Positions 1-10,774 of a DNA stretch of 11,987 nucleotides are shown piece after piece. Positions within the stretch are counted from its first letter, which is position 1. The number at the start of each line of letters is the position of its first letter. The position numbers and the translations under genes were made by a program. This DNA comes from Stephanodiscus triporus. Its lineage: Eukaryota > Bacillariophyta > Thalassiosirophyceae > Thalassiosirales > Thalassiosiraceae. The DNA is taken from NCBI GenBank assembly GCA_036939755.1, contig JALLAZ010000811.1:1-11987 (forward strand), written 5' to 3'. The notes beneath the pieces were generated by a model. The model worked only from the letters and a program-made list of their open reading frames with translations, did not search any database and was not told the origin of the DNA.

Positions 1-430
1 CAAGTGCTGTTAATATGTATGTAATATTCAAGCTACTGGGATATTGGACATAAAATGCACATGCATTGTTCCTATGCACTTGAGGAAGATGCCCCTAAAG
101 TATTGGGGCATGATTCCATCCAAAAGTGGGCCATGGTGGCTACCAAGCGGTGGACACCATGGTCTGGGGGTATTTTAAAATGGGTTTAAAATTGGCGGGA
201 ACTGGTTTTAAGGTATTCCTTAGTAGGAATTAGTATGGTATCTACTCGTTACCATGAAACAAACACCACCACCATGATGGTTGAGCCAGTCGCCGGTCTA
301 GCGGCATGGCTTTGATGCTTTGAGCCGCCCCACCCCGGCAGCCTCTGCGGAAGGGGTTGAACGAGGGCGGGGTGGCGGGGTTTAGTTAAATAGTATAAAC
401 TGGCCGGTAAAAAAAATATTTACTAAACCG
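1..430. other. non-coding stretch with clustered inverted repeats
   Basis: No credible coding frame is seen here. The stretch holds a series of short perfect or near-perfect inverted repeats, one after another: 89-95/105-111 (7 bp), 131-138/155-162 (8 bp), 215-220/225-230 (6 bp, 4-nt loop), 235-240/250-255 (6 bp), 284-288/307-311 with an inner 4-bp pair, 330-337/368-375 (8 bp, GC-rich), and 379-392/417-429 (AT-rich). It could be the 3' flank of a gene to the left, the remains of a small non-autonomous element, or the far upstream region of the gene at 933. No terminal target duplication was recognised. The function is unknown. Confidence 0.5.
379..429. repeat. near-perfect AT-rich inverted repeat
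   Basis: The left arm GGTTTAGTTAAATA (379-392) and the right arm TATTTACTAAACC (417-429) are reverse complements except for one extra T in the left arm. The 24-nt loop contains a CCGG core and an A-run. This is the longest inverted repeat in the first 430 bases. It could form a cruciform or an RNA hairpin, or be paired ends of a tiny element. Confidence 0.65.
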
Positions 431-489
431 AACAATTTATTTTAATTTTCTACCTTCTTTGTACTTCCCCCCCTCCAAAAAACAATGAT

Positions 490-790
490 ATCGCGCTTCC
501 CTACGCATCCCACTCGACGCGCCTCCCCTATGTAGTCCCCTACGTCGCGGCCGCAGTTTTGAGTTGATTGTTGTGTGTTTTTTATTCGATCGGCAGCCAT
601 CTAAGGCAACCATGTATTTTAACTGATTTTGTTTTTTCATCGTTTGGTTCGACACCCTAAATGACGCGATAACGCTCCCCCCCGCGCTCCACGCCCAGCG
701 CGCCTCCGCTCAAACATCCCACTTATTGCTTCCCCTGACTTTTGGTTGATTGTTGCATTGCATCATCAATTGGCAGCTGTTGCTGTGTCG
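490..790. repeat. diverged direct duplication upstream of the NDUFAF7-like gene
   Basis: Three short blocks occur twice in the same order with nearly the same spacing. CGCGCCTCC is at 518-526 and 699-707. GTTGATTGTTG is at 563-573 and 745-755. GGCAGC is at 592-597 and 772-777. The block-to-block offsets are 45 and 29 in the left copy and 46 and 27 in the right copy, and the copies lie about 181 bp apart. Flanking bases are C-rich in both but clearly diverged. This looks like an old tandem duplication of 5'-flanking DNA. Whether the blocks are transcription-factor sites is not known. Confidence 0.5.
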
Positions 791-932
791 CGCAACAATA
801 AAAATATATTTCTTCTCCCTTGCTGGAAGAACAGGAAGCGCAGCGCCAGCGTGAACCATCACAGGCCACACACGCGCACGTTCTGGTGGTCGTTGGGGGA
901 AGGGGGCGTGCAGGGAGAGGGGGGGGGGCAGG

Positions 933-2684
933 ATGATGACGTCGACGACGGTGGAGGCGGGCGGCGGCGGAGGACGTGGGGAGGCGGTCGGCGGTATCGT
1001 CGCGACGGACGACGACGACGACGACGACGACGATTGGGACGCGGACGACGACGACGACTACGACGACGCCTTCGCCGCCGCCGACCCCTCGGGACACGTG
1101 GGGGGGGAGCACGTCATCGGGTCCGGGGGGGATTTCATCACCGCACCCGAGGTCTCGCAGCTGTTCGGCGAATCGCTCCTCGTGTGGCTGATGACGCAGT
1201 ACCGCGTGATGAACGGCCCGTCGGAGATACAGCTCGTCGAGATCGGTCCGGGGAAGGGTACGCTGATATGCGACATCGTGCGAAGCGCCATCGGGACATT
1301 TCCCGACTTCGCGTCGGCGTTGACCTCCTCCGCCGCCGGTGGCGTCGTCGACGACGCCGGGGGAGGAGAAGGTCGAGGGAGGAGGAGGGGGGTTGCGGTG
1401 GGAGTGCATCTGGTCGAGGTAACGAACGGCATGCGCGCGCGACAGAAGGAATCGCTCAAGAATCTCGCGAGGGAAAAAGTCATCGTGGAGAGGGGATACT
1501 CATTTCGATTCGCGGACGATTACGACGACGACGTAGTGAAGGGGGCGATGCGATCGTCGACGGTCAAGTCCGACCCATCGTCGGGCGATCTAGGTGCGAA
1601 AAATGGAGAAATATGCTTCTCGTGGCACGACACGCTCTCGTCGGTTCCTACCCACGACGCCGTCACCGGCAGGCCCATTCCCACGTTTGTCATATGCCAG
1701 GAGCTCGTGGACGCCCTGCCGATACATAGCTTCCAGAAGGTCGAGGGCGGCGTGTGGAGGGAGAGGTTGGTCGACGTCGCCATTCGCGACGACTCGGAGG
1801 CGTCGGAGGCCGCCCGCAGGGTTCGTTCGGCCGTGGTCCGTCGATACGCGACCGCGGAAGTCGGCGGGGCCGATCCTCCCATGGCGTCGTCGTCCGACTC
1901 GCCGTCGTCGAACGACGCGCCGATCCCGCCCCCGAAGGGCAACGCTAAGAAGATCCCTCGATTGAGGTTCGTCCTACCCCCGGATACCACGCCCGCCCTC
2001 CGTAGCCTGCTCCGCGTCGACGATCGCGGCGCCCCACTTCCGGACAATCCCTCCGCGCGTGCGCTCGACGCCCTCCCGATCGGATCGATAATCGAGGCGT
2101 GTCCCGAGGGCCTGTTGCTGGCGCAGGACATCGCCGATCGGATAGAGAAGTGTCGCGGCGGGGCGGCGCTAATCGTCGACTACGGCGACGACGGTTCCTC
2201 CGGGGGCGATACCCTGCGCGGATTTTGGAAGCACGCGCAGGTCCATCCGTTGAGCCGACCGGGCGAGGTCGATGTCACCGCCGACGTGGACTTCGGGGCG
2301 CTGCGCGAGGCCGTGAATAGTAGGATTAGCCTTGAGGAGAGCCTGGAGCGCAGGCTGAGGAGCCAAGGACGAGCGGGAAGGAGGGGAGCGAGCGGCGACG
2401 CGACGGGCAAGGTCGTCATCGATAAAGCTTCGGACGTATCGAAGACGACGAATATCCGACCGGAGGCGTTCGGGCCCATTTCCCAAGGCAAGTTCTTGGC
2501 GCAAATGGGCATCGTTCAGCGCGTGGAGAAGAAGATTGAGGATCCCGATACCACGGATGAGGAGGCGTTCGAGATATATTCGGCCATGGAACGGCTGATC
2601 GTGGCGGAGCAGATGGGAGAAAGGTATAAGGTTTTGGCAATTGCCCCTAAGAAGGACGGGCTGTTTCCGCCGCCTGGATTCTAG
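933..2684 (+). CDS. NDUFAF7: NDUFAF7/MidA-family protein arginine methyltransferase, N-terminus uncertain
   Basis: This 583-residue frame carries the hallmarks of the NDUFAF7 (MidA, formerly DUF185) family. In animals this mitochondrial enzyme uses S-adenosylmethionine to dimethylate an arginine of complex I subunit NDUFS2 early in assembly. Visible motifs are GDFITAPEVSQLFGE (residues 66-80), the SAM-binding loop VEIGPGKGTL (102-111), QELVDALPIHSFQ (256-268), ALIVDYG (412-418), TLRGFWKH (427-434), DVTADVDF (447-454) and MGERYKVLAI (561-570). It is longer than human NDUFAF7 (about 440) because of poorly conserved insertions around 130-155, 197-225, 310-340 and 475-508. The first 60 residues are odd: they are Gly-rich and then Asp-rich, and they lack the usual N-terminal helix and the GYY motif that precede GDFIT, as well as any recognisable mitochondrial presequence. 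The frame is open only back to 855, with no other ATG. An upstream exon or a wrong start is therefore possible. Family assignment is firm; the 5' end is not. Confidence 0.88.
   Translation: MMTSTTVEAGGGGGRGEAVGGIVATDDDDDDDDDWDADDDDDYDDAFAAADPSGHVGGEHVIGSGGDFITAPEVSQLFGESLLVWLMTQYRVMNGPSEIQLVEIGPGKGTLICDIVRSAIGTFPDFASALTSSAAGGVVDDAGGGEGRGRRRGVAVGVHLVEVTNGMRARQKESLKNLAREKVIVERGYSFRFADDYDDDVVKGAMRSSTVKSDPSSGDLGAKNGEICFSWHDTLSSVPTHDAVTGRPIPTFVICQELVDALPIHSFQKVEGGVWRERLVDVAIRDDSEASEAARRVRSAVVRRYATAEVGGADPPMASSSDSPSSNDAPIPPPKGNAKKIPRLRFVLPPDTTPALRSLLRVDDRGAPLPDNPSARALDALPIGSIIEACPEGLLLAQDIADRIEKCRGGAALIVDYGDDGSSGGDTLRGFWKHAQVHPLSRPGEVDVTADVDFGALREAVNSRISLEESLERRLRSQGRAGRRGASGDATGKVVIDKASDVSKTTNIRPEAFGPISQGKFLAQMGIVQRVEKKIEDPDTTDEEAFEIYSAMERLIVAEQMGERYKVLAIAPKKDGLFPPPGF
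1008..1068 (+). repeat. GAC trinucleotide tract coding poly-Asp
   Basis: Nine consecutive Asp codons (eight GAC, one GAT) at 1008-1034 are followed, after Trp, by a second interrupted GAC run ending in a Tyr-Asp-Asp stretch. It lies exactly where related proteins have their conserved N-terminal helix. The tract is probably prone to length change by slippage. In other frames it reads as poly-Arg or poly-Thr, which creates spurious open frames. Confidence 0.8.
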
Positions 2685-2774
2685 GAATTTCACGTTTGAT
2701 GTATGCCTCGATAGGATTTCTTTGGCTAGGGCGGGAGCGCTACAAAAATAAGCACCAACCTCCTACTAAGTATA

Positions 2775-3656
2775 TTATGTTACTTGATCACCACGTGTCA
2801 CACCATTTTTGTCAAAATAAGCCGCATCCTCCCTCGCTTGGCTTCTCATCTCGGCGCAAGAATCATTGTAGGCTTTCAACGTCAGCTCGTACAAATCACT
2901 GTGCACGTGCCCTCTTTGGAATTCTTCCTGGATCGCCGCCATTGACTCACACTCACTAGCTGATGCCAAAATCATCCCCAATGTTTTATGGCTCGTTCCA
3001 TGTTACCAGAATTGTACTCAGCACACCCCAGATTAAACCTAGCTGATTCATGCCCTACCATGGCCGCAAGTTCAAAGTGATGGATGGCTTTCTTCATGTC
3101 TATATCTACACCCAGTCCATTCAAATACGCAACACCGAGTGTATAGTGAGCGTCACTCGGCCCGAGCTCTGCTGCTCGACTCCAGAGTTTGAACGCCTTA
3201 TTCGTATCTTGTCGCAAACCATGGGATCCTTTGCTGTAACGGTAACCGAGTTCACAGATTGAATTGGTATCGTTTGCCTTCGCTCGCTGCTTCACTCGCT
3301 CCATTATGATTTCATTTTCAGTCGCTGGTTCTGCGTTACAAAAGGACACTTTTCGATTCCGGATGTAGCACAGGAATAAAAACACCCGTCAAATACAATA
3401 TTCCCACAGCAGTTAAATAAGACTGTCATTACGTGATATGCAAATGGCATTGGCAGGAAGCAGATCGGACAATCATCTTTAGGCGGTGGCTTTATGAACA
3501 GGGACTCGTCGTGCAGCGTGGCGGCGCGCTGCTTGCATTCTTTTGTGTGCTTCAAGGCACATGTAACGCTGCAATACTTGACGCCCTTGCGTGCATTGCA
3601 AGCCTTTGGCCAGAACCACACTCTGCACAACGCGCCACCGTATTTAGGTCGTCCAT
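2775..3656 (-). pseudogene. decayed MYND / RING-like / Sel1-repeat protein gene
   Basis: On the minus strand, three reading frames must be followed in turn to recover a familiar diatom protein. It starts at the ATG at 3656 with a MYND half (CAEC), then KYCSVTC, then a RING-like part (CPICFLPMP, later KCPF), then about three Sel1-like repeats (ELGYRYSKG, HYTLGVAYLNGLG, FNLGCAEYNSG) and a tail with YNDSCAEMRSQARE. It ends at a TAA at 2775-2777. Frame breaks lie within MYND near 3610 (one A apparently missing), at the A-run 3340-3343 (equivalent to one lost T on the coding strand) and near 2985-2990 (two extra G, or one base lost). Independent decay shows in lost zinc ligands: one MYND Cys reads Arg, about four residues around the MYND His are gone, and one RING Cys reads Phe. 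Intact members probably act in protein-protein or ubiquitin-related contacts, but the family's role is not established. Assembly errors could explain a shift, but not the missing ligands. Confidence 0.75.
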
Positions 3657-6688
<3,032 letters not shown>

Positions 6689-6860
6689 ATTATTTGGCAT
6701 ATTCGTAGCTCCATTCAAGGGCAACTTGGGAGTAACTTTTGTGCCCCCCTTGTTCAATTCTTGATCATTCATTATAACCTCTTGGCGAGAGACTGCCATT
6801 GTCCTTCATTCTTCTATTTGATTGCTATTGTCATAAAAAAAACATCGAACATTTTTATAT
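6689..6860. other. shared 3' spacer of convergent genes
   Basis: Only 172 bases separate the stop of the S1-NKAP gene (+) from the stop of COQ6 (-). An A-run (6835-6842) and AT-rich bases follow on toward the COQ6 end. Transcripts from both sides probably use overlapping 3' ends, since no separate terminator signal can be distinguished. Confidence 0.5.
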
Positions 6861-8843
6861 CTAATTCTTAAAAGGTGTGGCACCAGCGGCCACCTCCGCC
6901 AAAATTCGGCGAGCTAACGGCAGCCCGTTTACCAAATTCATCCCCAAACTTCTACCATATCCAACGAGGCTTTGTAAACTCCCAGCACTGCCCCTGCCGC
7001 CATCGTACGTTTCATCGGCCACGCTCCCGGGCGCAATACCACTCAACCCGAATATCTCGTGCAGTCCGTGCACTCCGCCGACGATGCCCCAACCACTCAC
7101 CATCCTCTCCCGGTTGTACCGATCCAAGAAGAGGCTGGTCCCGCCAACGTCCATGCCGGAATCTAACGCCTCCTTGATCAAGTTCGCCAACGAGGCGACA
7201 TCGCTCATGCCCAGATTCAGCCCCTGCCCCGCCATCGGATGCATGGTGTGAGCCGCATCCCCAACCAACGCTACCCGCGGCGACACGTATCCGCCTCCGT
7301 ACGTTCCCCCCGGACCGCTGGCGGAAGTCATCATGACGTGGGACATCGCGAGGTCGAATCCCATTATCGGACCCACGACGCGCACCGACCTGGGGGGCAT
7401 GCGGAAATGGTTCCTGGAGGGCGATTCGGTCCACGTTCCCATGGTCAGGGCCGTGTTCGCGGTGCGGAGAAGGGAGTCCACCTCCTCGGCGATGGCGGAA
7501 AATAGCGGCACGGTCGGCGGCGGGATGCCTCGATTCGAATCCGGGAGGAGAGACGGATTCACGTTCGGTCCCTGACGCAGGTGTCGATTGAGCGCGGACG
7601 TGAACTCGGACGGGGAAAGGGTGAGGAGGTGATTCGCCTCCGAGAGCGTCGTGGACCACACGACGTTGGCGTAGACGGGAAAGTCCTTCGACGTGCCGCC
7701 GTCTTCGTCGTGGCTATTCCAAACCGGCAGCAACGCGATCGGGCCGTGGGACAGGAATCTCTGATACGCCGTCCTCGCCATACTGGATTCCAATTCCACC
7801 GTGCATGTGACCGCCTTCTTGCCGTAGGGATGGGTCATCATCGGGAAGTTCCCCACCAGGCGTCTCACTTGCGAATTGGCGCCGTCGGCGGCAACGAGCA
7901 AATCGGACGAGATCGTCGTGCGCCCCCCCTCGCCCACGTCGTCGTCGTCGACGTTATTGGATCTATTGTACGACAATCGGACGGCTGGGGGCGGTTCCGC
8001 GTTTCCCATGTCGCCGGGCGACGGAGCGCGGATGGACGTGATCCGTACATTGTCCAACAGGTCGATGCGATCGTCGTTCCTCAATTCGTCCCACAGCGAC
8101 GAGACGAGCGGAGCATCCTCGACCACTGCGCCCAACCAAGGACGCCTTTTGCCGCTCGCGGAGCGATTCTCCTTCCCATCCTTCGTCTTCCCGCCCCCTT
8201 TCCCCTCCTCGTCGTCGACGTCGTCGACATGATTAACGAGTCCATCCAAGTCCACCAGCCGTCCGTCCTCGATCGCCCTCCCCAAATCCTCCCCCGTGAA
8301 GTGCAGTTGCGCCGGTCCGTCGTGCTCCCATATCTGCATGGAGTCGTAAACGCCGCATCGGTTGGATTTCACCAGCGCGCGCAGCGCCCCCGGGCCCAGG
8401 CACGACAGGCTCGCGGGGGAGAGCGCGTACGCCCTCGGCCCCGGCGTCCTCGTCGTCGTGCCGCCGTCGCCGTCGCCGTCGACGAGTTCCCGCAACGACG
8501 GCGGGGCGGGCCCGCGCTCGAGGAGCGCCACCCTCAGCGGACGACGGCGTCGTCGCGTCGGGCCGGGACTGTCGTCGAGCAGCATCCTCGCGAGGGAGGA
8601 TCCGACCGACCCCCCGCCAGAGACGATCACGTCGTAGTGCGACGACGACGCGAGTCCGCGCTGGACGACGACGACGACGGCGCCGGGACGTCGGTGAGCG
8701 TCCACGTGGCGGCCGAGACGACGTCGTCGGCGCGAGGGAAAGTCAAGGACGGACGAGGGGGACGGTCGATGATGGGGGGGCGGACCGCCTGCCGTTCCCG
8801 CAGCTCCAAGACGGGTGGCAAGTGCGATTACCCTGCGCGTCAT
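6861..8843 (-). CDS. COQ6: COQ6, mitochondrial ubiquinone-biosynthesis flavin monooxygenase
   Basis: COQ6 hydroxylates the benzoquinone ring (C5) on the way to ubiquinone, using FAD and working with the mitochondrial COQ complex. The 660-residue protein shows the full UbiH/COQ6 pattern. There is an N-terminal FAD Rossmann motif YDVIVSGGGSVGSS (70-83) followed by an acidic strand end LLERG (107-111). Then come RAYALSPASL (137-146), the DG motif LLVAADGANSQVRR (315-328), and the GD motif VALVGDAAHTMHPMAGQG (524-541) running into LNLG. The ATG at 8843 is chosen because it begins an Arg-rich stretch with few acidic residues, typical of a mitochondrial presequence, ending near QRGLASSS just before the Rossmann fold. 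The frame stays open a little further only from a TTG. The protein is longer than human COQ6 (about 470) through low-complexity inserts near 113-133, 203-236, 272-310 and 428-446. No active-site motif is broken. Confidence 0.93.
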   Translation of the reverse strand: MTRRVIALATRLGAAGTAGGPPPHHRPSPSSVLDFPSRRRRRLGRHVDAHRRPGAVVVVVQRGLASSSHYDVIVSGGGSVGSSLARMLLDDSPGPTRRRRRPLRVALLERGPAPPSLRELVDGDGDGGTTTRTPGPRAYALSPASLSCLGPGALRALVKSNRCGVYDSMQIWEHDGPAQLHFTGEDLGRAIEDGRLVDLDGLVNHVDDVDDEEGKGGGKTKDGKENRSASGKRRPWLGAVVEDAPLVSSLWDELRNDDRIDLLDNVRITSIRAPSPGDMGNAEPPPAVRLSYNRSNNVDDDDVGEGGRTTISSDLLVAADGANSQVRRLVGNFPMMTHPYGKKAVTCTVELESSMARTAYQRFLSHGPIALLPVWNSHDEDGGTSKDFPVYANVVWSTTLSEANHLLTLSPSEFTSALNRHLRQGPNVNPSLLPDSNRGIPPPTVPLFSAIAEEVDSLLRTANTALTMGTWTESPSRNHFRMPPRSVRVVGPIMGFDLAMSHVMMTSASGPGGTYGGGYVSPRVALVGDAAHTMHPMAGQGLNLGMSDVASLANLIKEALDSGMDVGGTSLFLDRYNRERMVSGWGIVGGVHGLHEIFGLSGIAPGSVADETYDGGRGSAGSLQSLVGYGRSLGMNLVNGLPLARRILAEVAAGATPFKN

Positions 8844-9204
8844 TTTTTCGTCTCTCTCTGGTTCGTTCCTCCGTTTGTGGCGTGGTCTGGCACGCCGAAT
8901 TGTACCCAAACTTGTTATCCCCTGGGCCCGCCTGGGGATGGATGGGCGGGGGTTGGAGCATTAGGGTCCCAATTATCGAGCGTTCTGTGCGTGTGTTCTG
9001 CGTTTTGCTCTCCATTTTTCTTGAGCTCATAACCCAGCTGAAGAACAGAGAACGCAGAACGGAGCTTCTGCGGGGTTATTTGCTGTTGCTGCCCTCGCCC
9101 GCGCGCTGCCATCATCAACACCGGCGCCGCCACTAAAATACTGCTGCGTCACTGCCAACGATCTGCAATAGCTGCATCACAGCCACCACTGCTGTGTATT
9201 TGAT
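8844..9204. other. COQ6 upstream region, no gene seen
   Basis: This stretch lies between the COQ6 start (-) and the retroelement remnant. It must contain the COQ6 promoter and leader. The only structure noticed is a 9-bp inverted repeat, GTTCTGCGT (8995-9003) with ACGCAGAAC (9052-9060). Open frames here on either strand show no family features. Confidence 0.4.
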
Positions 9205-10612
9205 TCCCTTTCAACTAGCTCTGAAGATGATCCCGTCGTAGAAATGCCTGTGGCGAACCCAAACTTCTCAACACTCTCCCCAACATCTACTCTCCGCAAC
9301 AATATTGTTGCTTCGATCAGAGGTAGGGCATTGTTTCGTCCGAGAGCAAATATAAAACGCAATCAAAACANGAAGAAACAACAAGGAGAGTCACCTTTGA
9401 TGCAACGACAAAACCCCCAGCGGAACTACAATGCAATCAGAGCAACCCACAAGTTGTAATGATGACACAGAAGAGTATGCAGGATATAACGCCAGCTCCA
9501 AGGGTGCAGGATATAACGCCAGCTCCAAGGGTGCGAGATATAATGCCAGCTCCAAGGGTGCAGACAGCGATCATAGAGAAACCCATCCCAAAGACATTAA
9601 GGCAAGAGACAACGATTCCACAACAAAAATTGCAAGATAAGATTGATGAACTCAGAATTACACGATCGAGATTAGCAAGAAAGACTCACATGGATCTCCG
9701 CTCTCAACAACGATGAGAAAGTGTTCAACTAATTAGGGATGCGGAAACGGGAGAATTCTTGAATTATCGACAACTCATGAGACACCCAGTACACCAGAAA
9801 GTATGGAATATATCTGCAGCGAATGAATTTGGAAGATTTGCTCAAGGAGTAGGAGACAGAGTGACCCCAACCAACACTATATTTTTTATTAAATATGATC
9901 AAATGCCTGTTGATCGAAGAAAGGACGTTACATATGGCAGTTTCACATGTGATTTCAGACCTAATAAATTAGAAACACATAGAACAAGACTTACCATGGG
10001 AGGGGACAGAATCAATTACCCCGAAGATTTCGGCACACCAACAGCGGATTTGACCTTGGTCAACGTTTTCTTCAACAGTGTTATATCAACGCCAAATGCA
10101 AAATGTGCAATGCTCGACATAAAAGACTTTTAGTTGAACACTCTGATGACCAGGTATGAGTACATGCGGCTCAAATTAACCGACATTCCGGAGGAAATCA
10201 TTGGGGAATACAGATTATGTGAGATAGCAACTCCGGAGGGATATGTATACATTGAAGTATGCAAAGGGATGTGCGGCTTACCTCAGGCGGGCATTATAGC
10301 CCAACAACTCTTGGAAGAACGTTTGGCGAAGGTTGGTTATTACCAAAGTAAAATTGTTCCGGGCTTTTGGAAGCATGAAAAGAGGGACATATGTTTCACG
10401 TTAGTGGTTGACGACTTTGTGATCGAATACACTAAAAAAGAGGACGTACAACACCTCATCAATGCAATTCGCAAAGATTATTCAGCCATGATTGATTGGG
10501 GAGCAACAAAATACGTTGGACTCATGGTGGAATGGGATTACAGTAACCATAAGGTATTTTTGCACATCCCAGGATATGTGACAAGGGCATTACAACTATT
10601 CAAACATGAAAT
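9205..10612 (+). mobile_element. truncated Ty1/copia retrotransposon, diatom CoDi-like
   Basis: The part left corresponds to the end of the integrase-RT linker and most of the reverse transcriptase of a copia-type polyprotein. Gag, protease, the integrase core and RNase H are not seen, and no long terminal repeats were recognised in the window. The left edge is approximate: a polar, Ser/Pro-rich linker-like frame begins about 9205. The right edge is where RT similarity stops, after the residues LFKHE. The AT-richer base composition differs from the neighbouring GC-rich genes. Confidence 0.8.
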
Positions 10613-10664
10613 CTTAAGAGAGCACCGGCTCTCTAACAGCTATTCGGGACTCCCGATTAGGTGA
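9372..10664 (+). pseudogene. copia polyprotein remnant: linker and reverse transcriptase
   Basis: A single frame (codons starting at positions divisible by 3) runs from the N at 9371 to a stop at 10664. It reads RRVTFDATTKPP, then Pro-rich linker repeats, then RT. Recognisable RT stretches are NTIFFIKYDQMP, RTRLTMGGDRINYP, GTPTADL, CAMLDIKDF, RYEYMRLKL, KGMCGLPQAG and FTLVVDDF. The catalytic aspartates are visible at 10116-10118 (DIKDF) and 10410-10415 (VVDD). Two stops break the frame: TGA at 9714-9716, probably from an Arg codon CGA, and TAG at 10131-10133, where relatives have Tyr after DIKDF. Upstream of the N the linker-like sequence continues in another frame, so a frameshift lies at or near 9371. 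The element cannot make an intact polyprotein from this copy. The last 15 or so codons after LFKHE are unrelated read-through into flanking DNA. Confidence 0.85.
9480..9560 (+). repeat. 27-bp in-frame triplicate in the copia linker
   Basis: Three adjacent 27-bp units (9480-9506, 9507-9533, 9534-9560) encode QDITPAPRV, QDITPAPRV and RDIMPAPRV. The first two are identical and the third differs at two codons. The unit length is a multiple of three, so expansion kept the frame. Pro-Ala-Pro-Arg-Val motifs are common in this linker of diatom copia elements. Confidence 0.9.
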
Positions 10665-10738
10665 CTGACGTCACTAAGATCCATCAGAGTGTAGCGATAA
10701 ACTAAGGTCATAATTCTTCCCGACGCTCCTCTCTTAAG
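10613..10738. repeat. 10-bp inverted repeat bounding the retroelement/satellite junction
   Basis: CTTAAGAGAG (10613-10622) and CTCTCTTAAG (10729-10738) are exact reverse complements, 106 bases apart. They sit where reverse-transcriptase similarity ends and shortly before the minisatellite begins. Inside are further palindromes: a 7-bp hairpin with a 4-nt loop (10617-10623/10628-10634), TCGGGA facing TCCCGA near 10643-10655, and the 8-bp palindrome TGACGTCA at 10666-10673. No gene is seen between 10665 and 10774. Confidence 0.6.
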
Positions 10739-10774
10739 TGGTGCTCCATGTTCGTTTTTTCGGACTCAAGTTGC

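Noticed and set aside
437..655. 72-codon minus-strand frame
   Set aside because: It starts at GTG, is Arg/Lys-rich without a motif and overlaps the duplicated 5' flank.
723..1483. Minus-strand frames opposite the NDUFAF7-like gene
   Set aside because: They read as poly-Val, poly-Arg and Pro-rich shadows of the GAC and GGA tracts and show no domain.
746..1729. 327-codon plus-strand frame beginning at a TTG, considered as a presequence for the NDUFAF7-like gene through a shift at the G-run 919-928
   Set aside because: It starts at TTG, lacks an internal ATG before the G-run and does not contain the missing GYY segment; downstream it is poly-Arg shadow of the true frame. An extra G at the run remains possible but is unsupported.
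7581..9032. 483-codon open frame on the plus strand opposite COQ6
   Set aside because: It is antisense to a well-supported gene, its product is Arg/Val/His-rich without any family motif, and GC-rich codon bias on the other strand explains the lack of stops.
8995..9060. 9-bp inverted repeat upstream of COQ6 as a regulatory hairpin
   Set aside because: The loop is 48 bases and a single 9-bp pair in this much sequence is within chance.
9177..9362. Minus-strand frame opposite the copia linker
   Set aside because: No recognisable feature, and it lies antisense to sequence that reads as retroelement linker on the plus strand.
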